Source of the DNA: Pseudaminobacter salicylatoxidans
GTDB lineage: Bacteria > Pseudomonadota > Alphaproteobacteria > Rhizobiales > Rhizobiaceae
Assembly (NCBI RefSeq): GCF_003148475.1
Contig: NZ_QGGG01000001.1
Span: forward strand, 62,001-126,000
Length of the DNA: 64,000 bases
Reading direction: 5' to 3'
The position numbers and the translations under genes are program-made. The first letter of the stretch is position 1, and the number at the start of each line of letters is the position of its first letter. The notes below the pieces were generated by a model that did no database searches, was not told where the DNA came from, and saw only the letters and a program-made list of their open reading frames with translations. Shown here piece by piece: positions 19,437-29,433 of the stretch.

Positions 19437-20306
19437 TCACGGTGCCTCGGTGAGGCACTCGATCAGCGTGCGATGCTCGGCAAAAGCGGGTCGGTTTCGG
19501 GGCCATGTGATCCAGTAGCCGGCCTCCATGCGCAGCGGCTTTTCGGTCAGGCGCACGATCCGGCCCTCTTCCAGAGCAGGCCGGCAGAGCGGGAGCGACC
19601 CCAGGAGCACGCCAGCGCCGCTTTCCGCCGCCCGCAAAGCCTGCACGAATGTGTCGAAGCGCAGGATCGGCACCGGAGGCGGTGGCGTTTCCATGGCGAT
19701 CGCCCAGTCGCGCCAGCCGATCCGCGGCCCCGAGACGGCAATGCGCGGCAGCGACTGCCAATCGTCGGCATTTGAGGTCGACAGCGCCGGGCTTGCCACC
19801 GGCGCCAGTTCTTCGGCAAACAACCGCTGCCCATTGCGTTCGGCCCAGCTTCCTTCACCGAAGCGTATCTCGAAATCGGCTTCCGTGCGGGAATAGTCGG
19901 GCAACCTCTGTATCGTCTCGAAGGAAAGCTGGAGGTGGGGCAGGCGCCGGGCGACTTCGGCAAGGCGTGGCACCACCCACAATTCTATCACCGAAGAGGA
20001 TGCCGCGATTGCGAGCTTGCGCCGAGGTGCCTCGAACAGGTTGGCGGTGCTGTGCGCAAGCTGGGCAAGTGCGGCCTGCACATGCGGCAGCCAGGCCTCG
20101 CCCTGCGTGGACAGGCTGACCCCTCGTGCCTGTCGGTCGAACAGGCGCGTACCGAGCCGTAATTCCAGATTGCGGATGCGCTGGCTGACGGCGGCTTGCG
20201 TCAATCCGAGTTCCCTGGCGGCGGCGGTGAAATTTCCCAGCCGCGCCGCGGCCTCGAACACCCTGATCCATTCCAGCGGCGGCAGAACAGGTTCCTGATC
20301 AGTCAT
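19437..20306 (-). CDS. LysR family transcriptional regulator
   Basis: This regulator (289 aa) has the LysR winged helix at about residues 12-65 (NFTAAARELGLTQAAVSQRI). The effector domain follows from about residue 95 and is of the GcvA-like subgroup. It is divergent from the TmpA-like dioxygenase gene with 95 bases between the starts, the classic arrangement of a LysR activator and its target. LysR proteins also accompany aminophosphonate-degradation genes elsewhere. The effector, perhaps the phosphonate substrate or an intermediate, is inferred. Confidence 0.9.
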   Translation of the reverse strand: MTDQEPVLPPLEWIRVFEAAARLGNFTAAARELGLTQAAVSQRIRNLELRLGTRLFDRQARGVSLSTQGEAWLPHVQAALAQLAHSTANLFEAPRRKLAIAASSSVIELWVVPRLAEVARRLPHLQLSFETIQRLPDYSRTEADFEIRFGEGSWAERNGQRLFAEELAPVASPALSTSNADDWQSLPRIAVSGPRIGWRDWAIAMETPPPPVPILRFDTFVQALRAAESGAGVLLGSLPLCRPALEEGRIVRLTEKPLRMEAGYWITWPRNRPAFAEHRTLIECLTEAP

Positions 20307-20308
20307 AA

Positions 20309-22143
<1,835 letters not shown>

Positions 22144-22164
22144 TGGCGAGGGCCGGATTACTGG

Positions 22165-23364
22165 TCAGGGCGTAAGGCCGCATCGGGCGGCCTCACCCGG
22201 AACCGGCGTTTTGGTCAGAAAGTCCGGCAGGTCACGCACCGACCGGCAGCCGAGCTGGGCCAGAGTGCAGCGCAGTTCCTCGCGCAGCAGCGCAAAGGCG
22301 TGATCACCGCCGCGCGCGCCTATTGCCGCCACGGCAAAGATGAAGGCTCGTCCGAGGAATACGAAGTCGGCGCCCGAGGCCAGCATCCGCGCAATGTCCA
22401 GCCCCGTGCGCGGACCGCTGTCGATCATGATCGGCACGTCCGGCCCGAGTGCTGCCCGGATGGCTGGCAGTACCTCCACCGTGGACCAGGCTGCATCCAG
22501 CTGGCGCCCGCCATGGTTGGAAACCCAGATGCCGTCCGCCCCGCAGTCGAGGGCGATGCGGGCATCCTCGGCGGTCATGACGCCTTTCACCACCAATTTG
22601 CCGGTCCATTGGGCGCGGATGCGCGAAAGAACTTCCGTCGTCACGTGACCTTCGACCAGCTCGGTCAGATATTCCGCTTCCTTCGCCATGGAGAGGCCAT
22701 TGGGCGCGTAGGGCTTGAGGTTGCGGAATCTGGGAATGCCGGTCATTGCGGTGGCGAGCGCCCAGCGTGGATGGGTGGCGACCTGCCAGAGCGTGTTCAG
22801 GTTGATTTTCGGCGGCACCGAAAGCCCCACGCGCAATTCGCGGTCGCGGCGGGTCGCGGTGGGAATATCGATCGTCACCACAAGCGTCTCGAATCCCGTC
22901 GCCGCGACATCCTCGATCACGGCTTTCAACGCGTCCGGCTTGCTGAAGGAATAGAGCTGGAACCAGCCGTTGCGGCCCGCAATCGTGCGGAAATCGCTCA
23001 TATGGGTGGTGGCGAAATGCGACAGCACCATCGGCGCATTGGCGGCGACAGCCGCGCGTGCCAGAATTTCCACCGCGCCGGGCCACATCAAGCCGGACAG
23101 GCCAACGGGCGATACGCCGAAAGGCATGTCGAAGTGTTGGCCGAGGAGGGTCGTGCCGAGTTCGGGCCGGTTGGCCGGCTCTTTCGTAAGATAGCAGGGC
23201 TCGAGCAGCACCCGATCAAGCGCCTGACGGTTGCGTTGCAGGCCGACCTCCCGCCCGATGCCGCCGCGCAGATATTCCCACGCGAAATGCGGGATGCGCC
23301 GTGCGGCGGCGCTGGCCATGTCATCGATGCAGGGGAATTTCTGGTCAAGCGTCATGGTGTGCAT
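22165..23364 (-). CDS. FMN-dependent 2-hydroxyacid oxidase/dehydrogenase (LldD-like)
   Basis: This 399 aa TIM-barrel flavoprotein belongs to the lactate dehydrogenase / glycolate oxidase / mandelate dehydrogenase family. The catalytic SNHGGRQLD motif is at 282-290 (H284 base, R287) and K260 (LVVKGV) contacts FMN. The phosphate site is in the DSGPRTG and GRAFIFAVAA segments. No membrane anchor is obvious. The start (ATG 23364, or ATG 23355) lacks a clear ribosome site. It lies 82 bases downstream of the NadE-like gene in the same direction, so it may belong to the ligase/ACP/amidotransferase operon. The hydroxyacid substrate is unknown. Confidence 0.85.
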   Translation of the reverse strand: MHTMTLDQKFPCIDDMASAAARRIPHFAWEYLRGGIGREVGLQRNRQALDRVLLEPCYLTKEPANRPELGTTLLGQHFDMPFGVSPVGLSGLMWPGAVEILARAAVAANAPMVLSHFATTHMSDFRTIAGRNGWFQLYSFSKPDALKAVIEDVAATGFETLVVTIDIPTATRRDRELRVGLSVPPKINLNTLWQVATHPRWALATAMTGIPRFRNLKPYAPNGLSMAKEAEYLTELVEGHVTTEVLSRIRAQWTGKLVVKGVMTAEDARIALDCGADGIWVSNHGGRQLDAAWSTVEVLPAIRAALGPDVPIMIDSGPRTGLDIARMLASGADFVFLGRAFIFAVAAIGARGGDHAFALLREELRCTLAQLGCRSVRDLPDFLTKTPVPGEAARCGLTP

Positions 23365-23446
23365 GTGAATGGGAGGCAGGGGCAATCTGCATAGGGCTAT
23401 CCGAGGTCGCGAGCAATGTGGATTTCGCCACCGGTTTGCGCATGGC

Positions 23447-24451
23447 TCAGGATGGGTGTTGCGCGGGCTCGACGAGTTGCGGCGGCAGGTGCAGGTAGCG
23501 CGCCACCTTGCGTTTTGAAGCGATGTCGGTCCAGACGAACCCGACCTGCTCTTCGCTGAGAGATACGGCGCGCGCGACTTCGGCGGCAGGGATGCCGTTG
23601 TCCAGGCCGTAGAGGCACAAATCCATCTTGTCGTAGGGCAGGGCGAAGTAGAATTCCTCCTGCGTCTGCGCCAGCGAATAGGTATCGGTGGTAGGGGGGC
23701 GGCGGCGCACTTCTTCCGGCACGCCGAGATGTTCGGCAAGCTGGTAGACCTGCGATTTGTAGAGATGCGCAATGGGCTTCACATCGGCCGCACCGTCGCC
23801 GTTCTTTACGAAGAAACCCTGATCGTATTCCAGCCGGTTGGGGGTGCCAACAACGGCATGGTTGAGCCGGTCGGCATGGTAGTACTCGAACTGCTTGCGC
23901 GTCCGCTGCTTCATGTTGGTCGCGGCGACGATGCCAAGATAGACCGGCGCGGGCAGGCGATGCTTTTGCACCTTGCCGTCCGGGCTTTGCACCACCAGCG
24001 ACGAGATGTTGTAGCCTGAGGTGGTGAGTGGGCTGGCGATCACGATCTTTGAACTCCAGCCCGGCCCATAGTCCGGCACCACCTCGCGGATGAAGCCGTC
24101 GCGACGTTCATAGCATCCCATGGCCTCCAGTGCCGGCCCGATGTCTTCCACCACGCCTTCCAGCCCGAAAGTGCGCGCAACCAGTTGGCCAAGCCTCAGG
24201 CTTTCGGGGTCGGAATCGTTTTCCGGCATATAGAGGCAAAACACATTGGCCGCCCCGACCGCTTTCGCCGCCAGCGCCGCACACACGCTGGAATCTATAC
24301 CGCCCGAAAGGCCGAGCACCAGCCCGCGTTTGCGCAAGGGGCCGCGAAGCTGCGCGCGCAGGGCTGCGACGATGCGCACGGTCTCGGCCTCGGCGTCGAT
24401 CTCCAGCGTGCGCGCGCAAAAGGGAAGGGTGCTTCCGTGCATGGCGTTCAT
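23447..24451 (-). CDS. NAD synthase-like ATP-dependent amide synthetase
   Basis: This 334 aa protein has the adenine-nucleotide alpha-hydrolase fold of NadE. Its PP-loop SGGIDSS is at residues 49-55, and there are later NadE-like patterns (GTPNRLEYDQGFFVKNGDG and DVKPIAHLYKSQVY). It lacks the N-terminal glutaminase domain of glutamine-dependent NadE. NadE adenylates a carboxylate and forms an amide with ammonia. Its place in an operon with an acyl ligase, carrier protein and AsnB, and the four-base overlap with the ligase gene, suggest a pathway-specific amide synthetase rather than housekeeping NAD synthesis. A genuine NAD synthase remains possible. Confidence 0.8.
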   Translation of the reverse strand: MNAMHGSTLPFCARTLEIDAEAETVRIVAALRAQLRGPLRKRGLVLGLSGGIDSSVCAALAAKAVGAANVFCLYMPENDSDPESLRLGQLVARTFGLEGVVEDIGPALEAMGCYERRDGFIREVVPDYGPGWSSKIVIASPLTTSGYNISSLVVQSPDGKVQKHRLPAPVYLGIVAATNMKQRTRKQFEYYHADRLNHAVVGTPNRLEYDQGFFVKNGDGAADVKPIAHLYKSQVYQLAEHLGVPEEVRRRPPTTDTYSLAQTQEEFYFALPYDKMDLCLYGLDNGIPAAEVARAVSLSEEQVGFVWTDIASKRKVARYLHLPPQLVEPAQHPS

Positions 24452-25974
24452 TCTCCAGCTTCGGCGGCGAGCCGCCGGATAATTTTGCCGCTTGCCGTCT
24501 TGGGGAGTTCGCTCCTGAACTCAACGGATTTGGGCACCATGAAATCGGGCAACAGCCCCGCACAGTGGCGGATGATCTCGCGAGCGGTAAGCGCGGGATC
24601 TGAAGCGACCACCGCCGTATGCAGCGAAAGCCCGAGGATGGCGTCGGGTTGGCCGATGACAACGGCTTCAACCACGCCGGGACAGGAAACGATCGCTGCC
24701 TCGACCTGTCGCGGCGCGACCTTCTCGCCACGTATCTTCAGCATGTCGTCCTTGCGGCCGACGAAATAGAGGAAGCCATCGGCATCGGCGCGGAAGAGAT
24801 CGCCGGTGTGGAGTTGCGGTTGCCCGGATGCCGGGTCGGGGCATAGCGCTTCCGCGGTGGCCTGCGGGTTTTCCCAATAGCCGCGCATCAGGTGCGGCCC
24901 GCGCACGACCAGTTCGCCAACGGTTTCGGGAGGGACGGGGTGGCCGTGCTCGTCGATCACCACGGCTTCGGTGCCGGGAATGGCCTTGCCCACCGAGCCC
25001 GGCCGGCGGTCGAGCTCCTCCGGCGGCAGGAAGGTGGCGCGCGCGCATTCGCTCAAGCCATACATCGGGTAGACTTTCGTGCCCGCAAACCGCTGCCGCA
25101 AGGCTTCGACATGCACGGGCGGTAGCGGAGCGGCGGCGTTGGTGATGTAACGCAGCCGGGGCAGAGGCTCGATGTCGCGCATGGACAGAAGCATCGCCGC
25201 GATCGTGGGCACCAGCGGCAGGCCGGTCACGCCCTCGGCCCGCGCCTTTTCCAATACGGCATGGGGGAAGGCGAAATTCTTCTCCAGCACCAGCGTCGCG
25301 CCGACCCTCACCGCGACCAGAAGCTGGTAGAGCCCGTAGGTGAAGGAGAGCGGCAGCGCGCAGAGCACGACATCGCCCGCATCGTTCTCCAGATAGGTCG
25401 CGATGGCGCCCGAAGCGGCGTCCATGCTGGCATGGGTCATCATCACGCCCTTGGGGCGGCCGGTCGAGCCGGAGGTGTAGATGATCATGGCAAGGTCGCC
25501 ATCACCGCCTGTCTCGGGCGGGGGCGCGACATCACCGGCGATGCATTCCTCGAAGGACAGCACCTGTGCCGGCAGTGGTCCGGCCGCCTGTGCCGCGACG
25601 ATCAGCGGCGGAGAGGGCATTTCGGCGCAGGCTTGCGCGCACAGGGCCAGAAACTTCGCTTGCGTCAATACCGCGCTGGGGCGGCAATCCCCGATGACGA
25701 AGGCAAGGCCGCCAGCCTTGAGCTGTGGATTGACCGGGCAGAAGATCGCCCCGGCCTTCAGTATGGCAAAGATCGCAATCGCCGTTTCGGGAATATTGTC
25801 CATGAACACGACCACGCGGTCCCCGTGCTTCACGCCATGCGCGATCAGCGACGATGCGAGGCGACTGGAGCGGGCGTCGAGATCGGCATAGGCGAGGCGC
25901 TCTTCCGCGGCGACGATGGCGATGCGGCCTGGCGCGGCCGCCGCTGTTCGCTCAAGGAAGGTTTCGACACGCAT
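24448..25974 (-). CDS. AMP-forming acyl-CoA/acyl-ACP ligase
   Basis: This is a class I adenylate-forming enzyme (508 aa). The ATP-binding loop YTSGSTGRPKG lies at about 166-176, the adenylate motif is MYGLSECA, and the hinge/ATP motif is TGDLFRADADGFLYFVGRKD. The C-terminal catalytic lysine is in LPKTASGKIIRRL. It activates a carboxylic acid as an adenylate and transfers it to a phosphopantetheine thiol. The acyl carrier protein gene lies only 5 bases upstream, so loading of that carrier is more likely than CoA ester formation. The overall look resembles ligases from exosortase-type loci, but no exosortase is present. The acid is unknown. Confidence 0.87.
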   Translation of the reverse strand: MRVETFLERTAAAAPGRIAIVAAEERLAYADLDARSSRLASSLIAHGVKHGDRVVVFMDNIPETAIAIFAILKAGAIFCPVNPQLKAGGLAFVIGDCRPSAVLTQAKFLALCAQACAEMPSPPLIVAAQAAGPLPAQVLSFEECIAGDVAPPPETGGDGDLAMIIYTSGSTGRPKGVMMTHASMDAASGAIATYLENDAGDVVLCALPLSFTYGLYQLLVAVRVGATLVLEKNFAFPHAVLEKARAEGVTGLPLVPTIAAMLLSMRDIEPLPRLRYITNAAAPLPPVHVEALRQRFAGTKVYPMYGLSECARATFLPPEELDRRPGSVGKAIPGTEAVVIDEHGHPVPPETVGELVVRGPHLMRGYWENPQATAEALCPDPASGQPQLHTGDLFRADADGFLYFVGRKDDMLKIRGEKVAPRQVEAAIVSCPGVVEAVVIGQPDAILGLSLHTAVVASDPALTAREIIRHCAGLLPDFMVPKSVEFRSELPKTASGKIIRRLAAEAGE

Positions 25975-25979
25975 GATCG

Positions 25980-26252
25980 TCAGCCGGCCGTCGTCTCGGC
26001 GGTTTCGCGCTTGCGGATGACGAAGGCGTCGATACGCGCGATCGAATCGAGATTGGCCGGCACGATCTCGGCATCGGCCATGACAATGCCGAAACGCTCC
26101 TCAAGGAAGGTCACCATCTCCAAAATGCCGGTGGAATCGACGAGGTCGCTGGCGATCAGCGACTGGTCATCGGCGAGCGGGGCGGTGTCGTCGCCGAACA
26201 GGAAATTTTCCACGATGAAGGCGCGGATCTCGTTCTTGATTGCATCGGACAT
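25980..26252 (-). CDS. Acyl carrier protein, phosphopantetheine-binding
   Basis: This acidic 90 aa protein is a stand-alone carrier protein. The attachment serine is S40 in SDLVDSTGILEMV, which has DST in place of the DSL of fatty-acid ACP. I start at ATG 26252 (MSDAIKNEI), which gives a normal carrier length; the frame extends to 26294. It sits between the AMP ligase and AsnB genes in a tight operon and would hold the activated acid as a thioester. It does not look like the fatty-acid synthesis AcpP. Confidence 0.88.
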   Translation of the reverse strand: MSDAIKNEIRAFIVENFLFGDDTAPLADDQSLIASDLVDSTGILEMVTFLEERFGIVMADAEIVPANLDSIARIDAFVIRKRETAETTAG

Positions 26253-26275
26253 GGAAAATGCCTTTCTCGGACAGG

Positions 26276-28225
26276 TCAGACAGTGGGCTCGCACGTGCGA
26301 TGCGCGTGCGGGCTCGCAAATTCGCGCGACCAGAGTTGTGTGGACAATATGCCGACGAAAGCGGCATTGTCGCGAAAGCCGCCGAGAGGTTCGCGGCGGC
26401 TTTTTTCGAGCAGCTTTGCGGTCGCCAACGGATTGAAAAGACCAGTCGCCGAAACCGCTTCCGGCGACAGTATCTCCTCGACATAGGTACCGGCCGCGCT
26501 TTTGAAGGAGGCGCTGTCGGGCGCGCGATAAGGCTGCTTGGGCCGCTCCGAAATAATCGGCGGGAGAAGGTCGGCGGTGGCCTTGCGCAATATGTGCTTC
26601 TCGCGCAGGCCCCGCAGCTTCATGCCGGGCGGGATGGTTGCCGCGAATTCGACCAGCCGGTGATCGAGGAAGGGGAAGCGCGTTTCCACGCTGTGCGCCA
26701 TCGCCATGCGGTCGCCCTGGCTCGACAGGATGTAGCCGGGAAGCAGGAAGCGGGTTTCGATGAATTGCGCCTGATGTAGCGGATGCCAGCGGGCGAAATC
26801 GTCCGGCAGTGAACTGGCCAGTTCCTCGGCCGCGTCATAGCCGGCGAGTTCCGCGCGCAGGTCGCCCGAAAAGAACATCTTGGCGCCGGCGGTAGCGCGA
26901 AAGCGCGGCCGGTGGGAAAACAGCGGATCGTCCGGAGCATCCGTTTCCGTGCCGAAGAATGCCGCGAGATATTCCGGGGTCTGCTGCTGCAGGGAGGGCA
27001 GGTAGGGGTATATCTTGCGGAAAAGATGCGGCCGGATCCTCGATTGCGGCTGCCGCCCGCAAAAGCGCCGGATGCGCGCTTCCTTGAAGAGATCGTAACC
27101 GGCGAAGATTTCATCGGCACCTTCGCCCGAAAGCACGACCTTCAGTTCCTGTTCGCGCACAAGGCCCGAAAGCTGGAAAAGCGGTGCCGGTGCGGTGCGC
27201 AGGACCGGCTGTTCCATATGCCAGACCACGGCGGGGAAGATGCTGGCTATGTCGTCCGGCCCGCAGTCTATGGTGTGATGCCGGGTGCCAAGCGCGCGCG
27301 CCATGATCTGCTGATAGGCGCTTTCGTCGAATTCAGCATCGTCGAAGGTGACGGCAAAGCTGCGCAGGCCCGCCGGAGCCATGCGCGCGGCAAGTGCCGA
27401 AACGATCGAGGAATCGAGCCCGCCGGAAAGGAAGGAGCCTACTTCGACATCGGCGCGCAGGCGGATGCGGGTGGCATCTTCCAGCAGATCGCGCAGTTGC
27501 GCCGCCATGTCGTCTTCGCTGGGATGGATTGCCGCATCGCGTTCGTCGGGGAAGGTCAGCGACCAGTATGGCCGCACGCGCGCCTGCCCGTTTTCGATGA
27601 TCATCATATGCGCGGGCGGCAGCTCCAAAATGCCCTTGAAGGCGGTGCGCGGCGCAATCGGTGCCCACAGCGTGAATATCTGGTCGAGCGCGATGGGATC
27701 GATGCCGCCTTCGACACCGGGCACCTGAAGCAGGGCCTTCACTTCCGAGGCAAAATAAAGCGTGCCGCGGTGGTGGGTATGGAACAGCGGCCGCACCCCC
27801 ATGCGGTCGCGCGCCAGCACCATGCGGCGGTTGCGCTCGTCCAGTATGACAAGGGCGAAGTCGCCGTTGAGGTGGCAGACGAAGTCAGGGCCAAATTCTT
27901 CATAGAGGTGCAGCAGCACCTCCGTGTCGCTGACGGTGCGGAAACGGTGTCCGCGCGGCTCGAGCATTCGCCGCAGTTCGATGTAATTGAAGACCTCGCC
28001 ATTGTAGGCGATGCGGATCGTGCCGTCCGCATTGGCCATGGGCTGGGCGGCATCGGGCGACAGATCGATGATGGACAGGCGGCGATGAGCGAGCCCCGCG
28101 CCGGAACCCACATGGATGCCTTGGCCATCGGGGCCGCGATGGGCAATCGCCCCGCACATGCGTCTCAGCAGCGGCGCGGCCTCCTCCGGCGGCAGGGCGC
28201 CGCTATAGCCGGCTATGCCGCACAT
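26276..28225 (-). CDS. Asparagine synthase-family glutamine amidotransferase (AsnB-like)
   Basis: This 649 aa protein has an N-terminal class II glutaminase domain with Cys2 as nucleophile (MCGIAGYSG, then AIAHRGPDGQG). A C-terminal synthetase domain follows, with PP-loop SGGLDSS at 267-273 and the ELPPAHMMII linker pattern. AsnB-type enzymes adenylate a carboxylate and amidate it with ammonia from glutamine. Many homologues in secondary-metabolite clusters act on substrates other than aspartate. Here it lies 23 bases before the carrier-protein gene and 16 bases after the GNAT-like gene, so a dedicated role is likely. Ordinary asparagine synthesis cannot be excluded. Confidence 0.87.
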   Translation of the reverse strand: MCGIAGYSGALPPEEAAPLLRRMCGAIAHRGPDGQGIHVGSGAGLAHRRLSIIDLSPDAAQPMANADGTIRIAYNGEVFNYIELRRMLEPRGHRFRTVSDTEVLLHLYEEFGPDFVCHLNGDFALVILDERNRRMVLARDRMGVRPLFHTHHRGTLYFASEVKALLQVPGVEGGIDPIALDQIFTLWAPIAPRTAFKGILELPPAHMMIIENGQARVRPYWSLTFPDERDAAIHPSEDDMAAQLRDLLEDATRIRLRADVEVGSFLSGGLDSSIVSALAARMAPAGLRSFAVTFDDAEFDESAYQQIMARALGTRHHTIDCGPDDIASIFPAVVWHMEQPVLRTAPAPLFQLSGLVREQELKVVLSGEGADEIFAGYDLFKEARIRRFCGRQPQSRIRPHLFRKIYPYLPSLQQQTPEYLAAFFGTETDAPDDPLFSHRPRFRATAGAKMFFSGDLRAELAGYDAAEELASSLPDDFARWHPLHQAQFIETRFLLPGYILSSQGDRMAMAHSVETRFPFLDHRLVEFAATIPPGMKLRGLREKHILRKATADLLPPIISERPKQPYRAPDSASFKSAAGTYVEEILSPEAVSATGLFNPLATAKLLEKSRREPLGGFRDNAAFVGILSTQLWSREFASPHAHRTCEPTV

Positions 28226-28241
28226 CGATCACGCCATCCCC

Positions 28242-29345
28242 TCAAAACCGGTCCCCGATCAAACGCGACCAGGATTCCCCGGCAAAGCCGTTGAAGAAGG
28301 CCTTGCCGGCCAGAAACGGTTCGATCAGTGCGGGGTCGCGTGCATGCACGATCGACGATGAGGCATGGACGAAGGCGAAGCGTCGGCCGAGCATCGCTTC
28401 CAGCAGCGCGGGCTGGGCGCGGCCACGCAAGGCCACCATGCCGCGCTCGTTGGCATGAGCGAGCATGGCGTCGATGACCTCGCCCGCGCGGCCGGGCGCT
28501 GCGAGGATTTGCAGGACGCGGCCGATGCGGCCGGGGTCGCCGTAATAGAGAAACATGCCAACCGGTTTGCCGTCGCGCGTGGTCACCATGCGCCGCACCA
28601 TAGCGCCGAACGTCGCCTTGTGGCGGGATTCCTCGACCATGCGACGCAGGTTTTCCTCGCGCCATGATGGCCGCACGGCAAAGTGCGAGACGAAACGGGT
28701 GAAGAGATGCGCGGCGCTTTCGTCGTCGAGGTCGTGGCTGGCGAGCGTTCCTTCGGCGATAGCAGCGGCCAGACTGGACCATCTCGGTTCGGGCGCGCCG
28801 CGCCGGATCAAGGCATCGGCCGGCCTGGCCAGAGGCGCCAGCAGCCGCGCCGCGCCCACGACATTGGCGGCCATTTCGGTGATGAAACCCGCCGGCCGAA
28901 TGACGCGCAGCCATTCCAGGCTGTGCTCGGGCAGCACTGTGGCGCGTAACCTGCGCCACATGGTGGTGGAAATGTCGTTGGCGGTCTCGGTCAGAGAAAT
29001 GTCCTGCGGGCCTGACAGGAAGGCCCGCATCAGCCGCGCACCGGCAAAGGGGTCGTCGGCGTGGTTGTCGACCATGAAAGTGCCGCAGAGTGCACCGCGC
29101 ACCGGTCTTTCGCCCATCATCAAGGGCAGTGGCAGCACGCCCAGGAAGCCTGAAACGCTGCCGTCGTCGCGAATATGGACGTGGGAATGGATTTCGGAAT
29201 CCTGCTCCGGCCCTTCAAGGAAGAGGCGTGTGAGATAGGCCTCCAGAGCCGGTGTGGCGGGCGCCGAGGTCTTGCGCAGGATACGCTGAAACAGTGCGGC
29301 GACCGTGGCCACATCCGATTGTCTCAGAGCCCTGATTTCCCCCAT
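28242..29345 (-). CDS. GNAT-like acyltransferase-related protein of the ACP cluster
   Basis: This 367 aa protein begins like a GNAT acetyltransferase (MGEIRALRQSDVATVAALFQ). It has further GNAT-like stretches in the N-terminal half (GSVSGFLGVLPL) and in the C-terminal third (GKPVGMFLYYGDPG). It may therefore contain two degenerate GNAT modules. No catalytic residue can be assigned with confidence. It is the first gene of the tight minus-strand operon with AsnB, ACP, ligase and NadE-like genes. A role in transferring the carrier-bound acyl group to an amine is an attractive guess but unproved. Confidence 0.65.
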   Translation of the reverse strand: MGEIRALRQSDVATVAALFQRILRKTSAPATPALEAYLTRLFLEGPEQDSEIHSHVHIRDDGSVSGFLGVLPLPLMMGERPVRGALCGTFMVDNHADDPFAGARLMRAFLSGPQDISLTETANDISTTMWRRLRATVLPEHSLEWLRVIRPAGFITEMAANVVGAARLLAPLARPADALIRRGAPEPRWSSLAAAIAEGTLASHDLDDESAAHLFTRFVSHFAVRPSWREENLRRMVEESRHKATFGAMVRRMVTTRDGKPVGMFLYYGDPGRIGRVLQILAAPGRAGEVIDAMLAHANERGMVALRGRAQPALLEAMLGRRFAFVHASSSIVHARDPALIEPFLAGKAFFNGFAGESWSRLIGDRF

Positions 29346-29433
29346 CCTTCTCGCGACGACGCCTTATGAGCCCGCTCGTCCCCTTCTTGTTCAAGATGAG
29401 GCGGGGATAGCATCGGGGGCTTAATTTTTCGTG

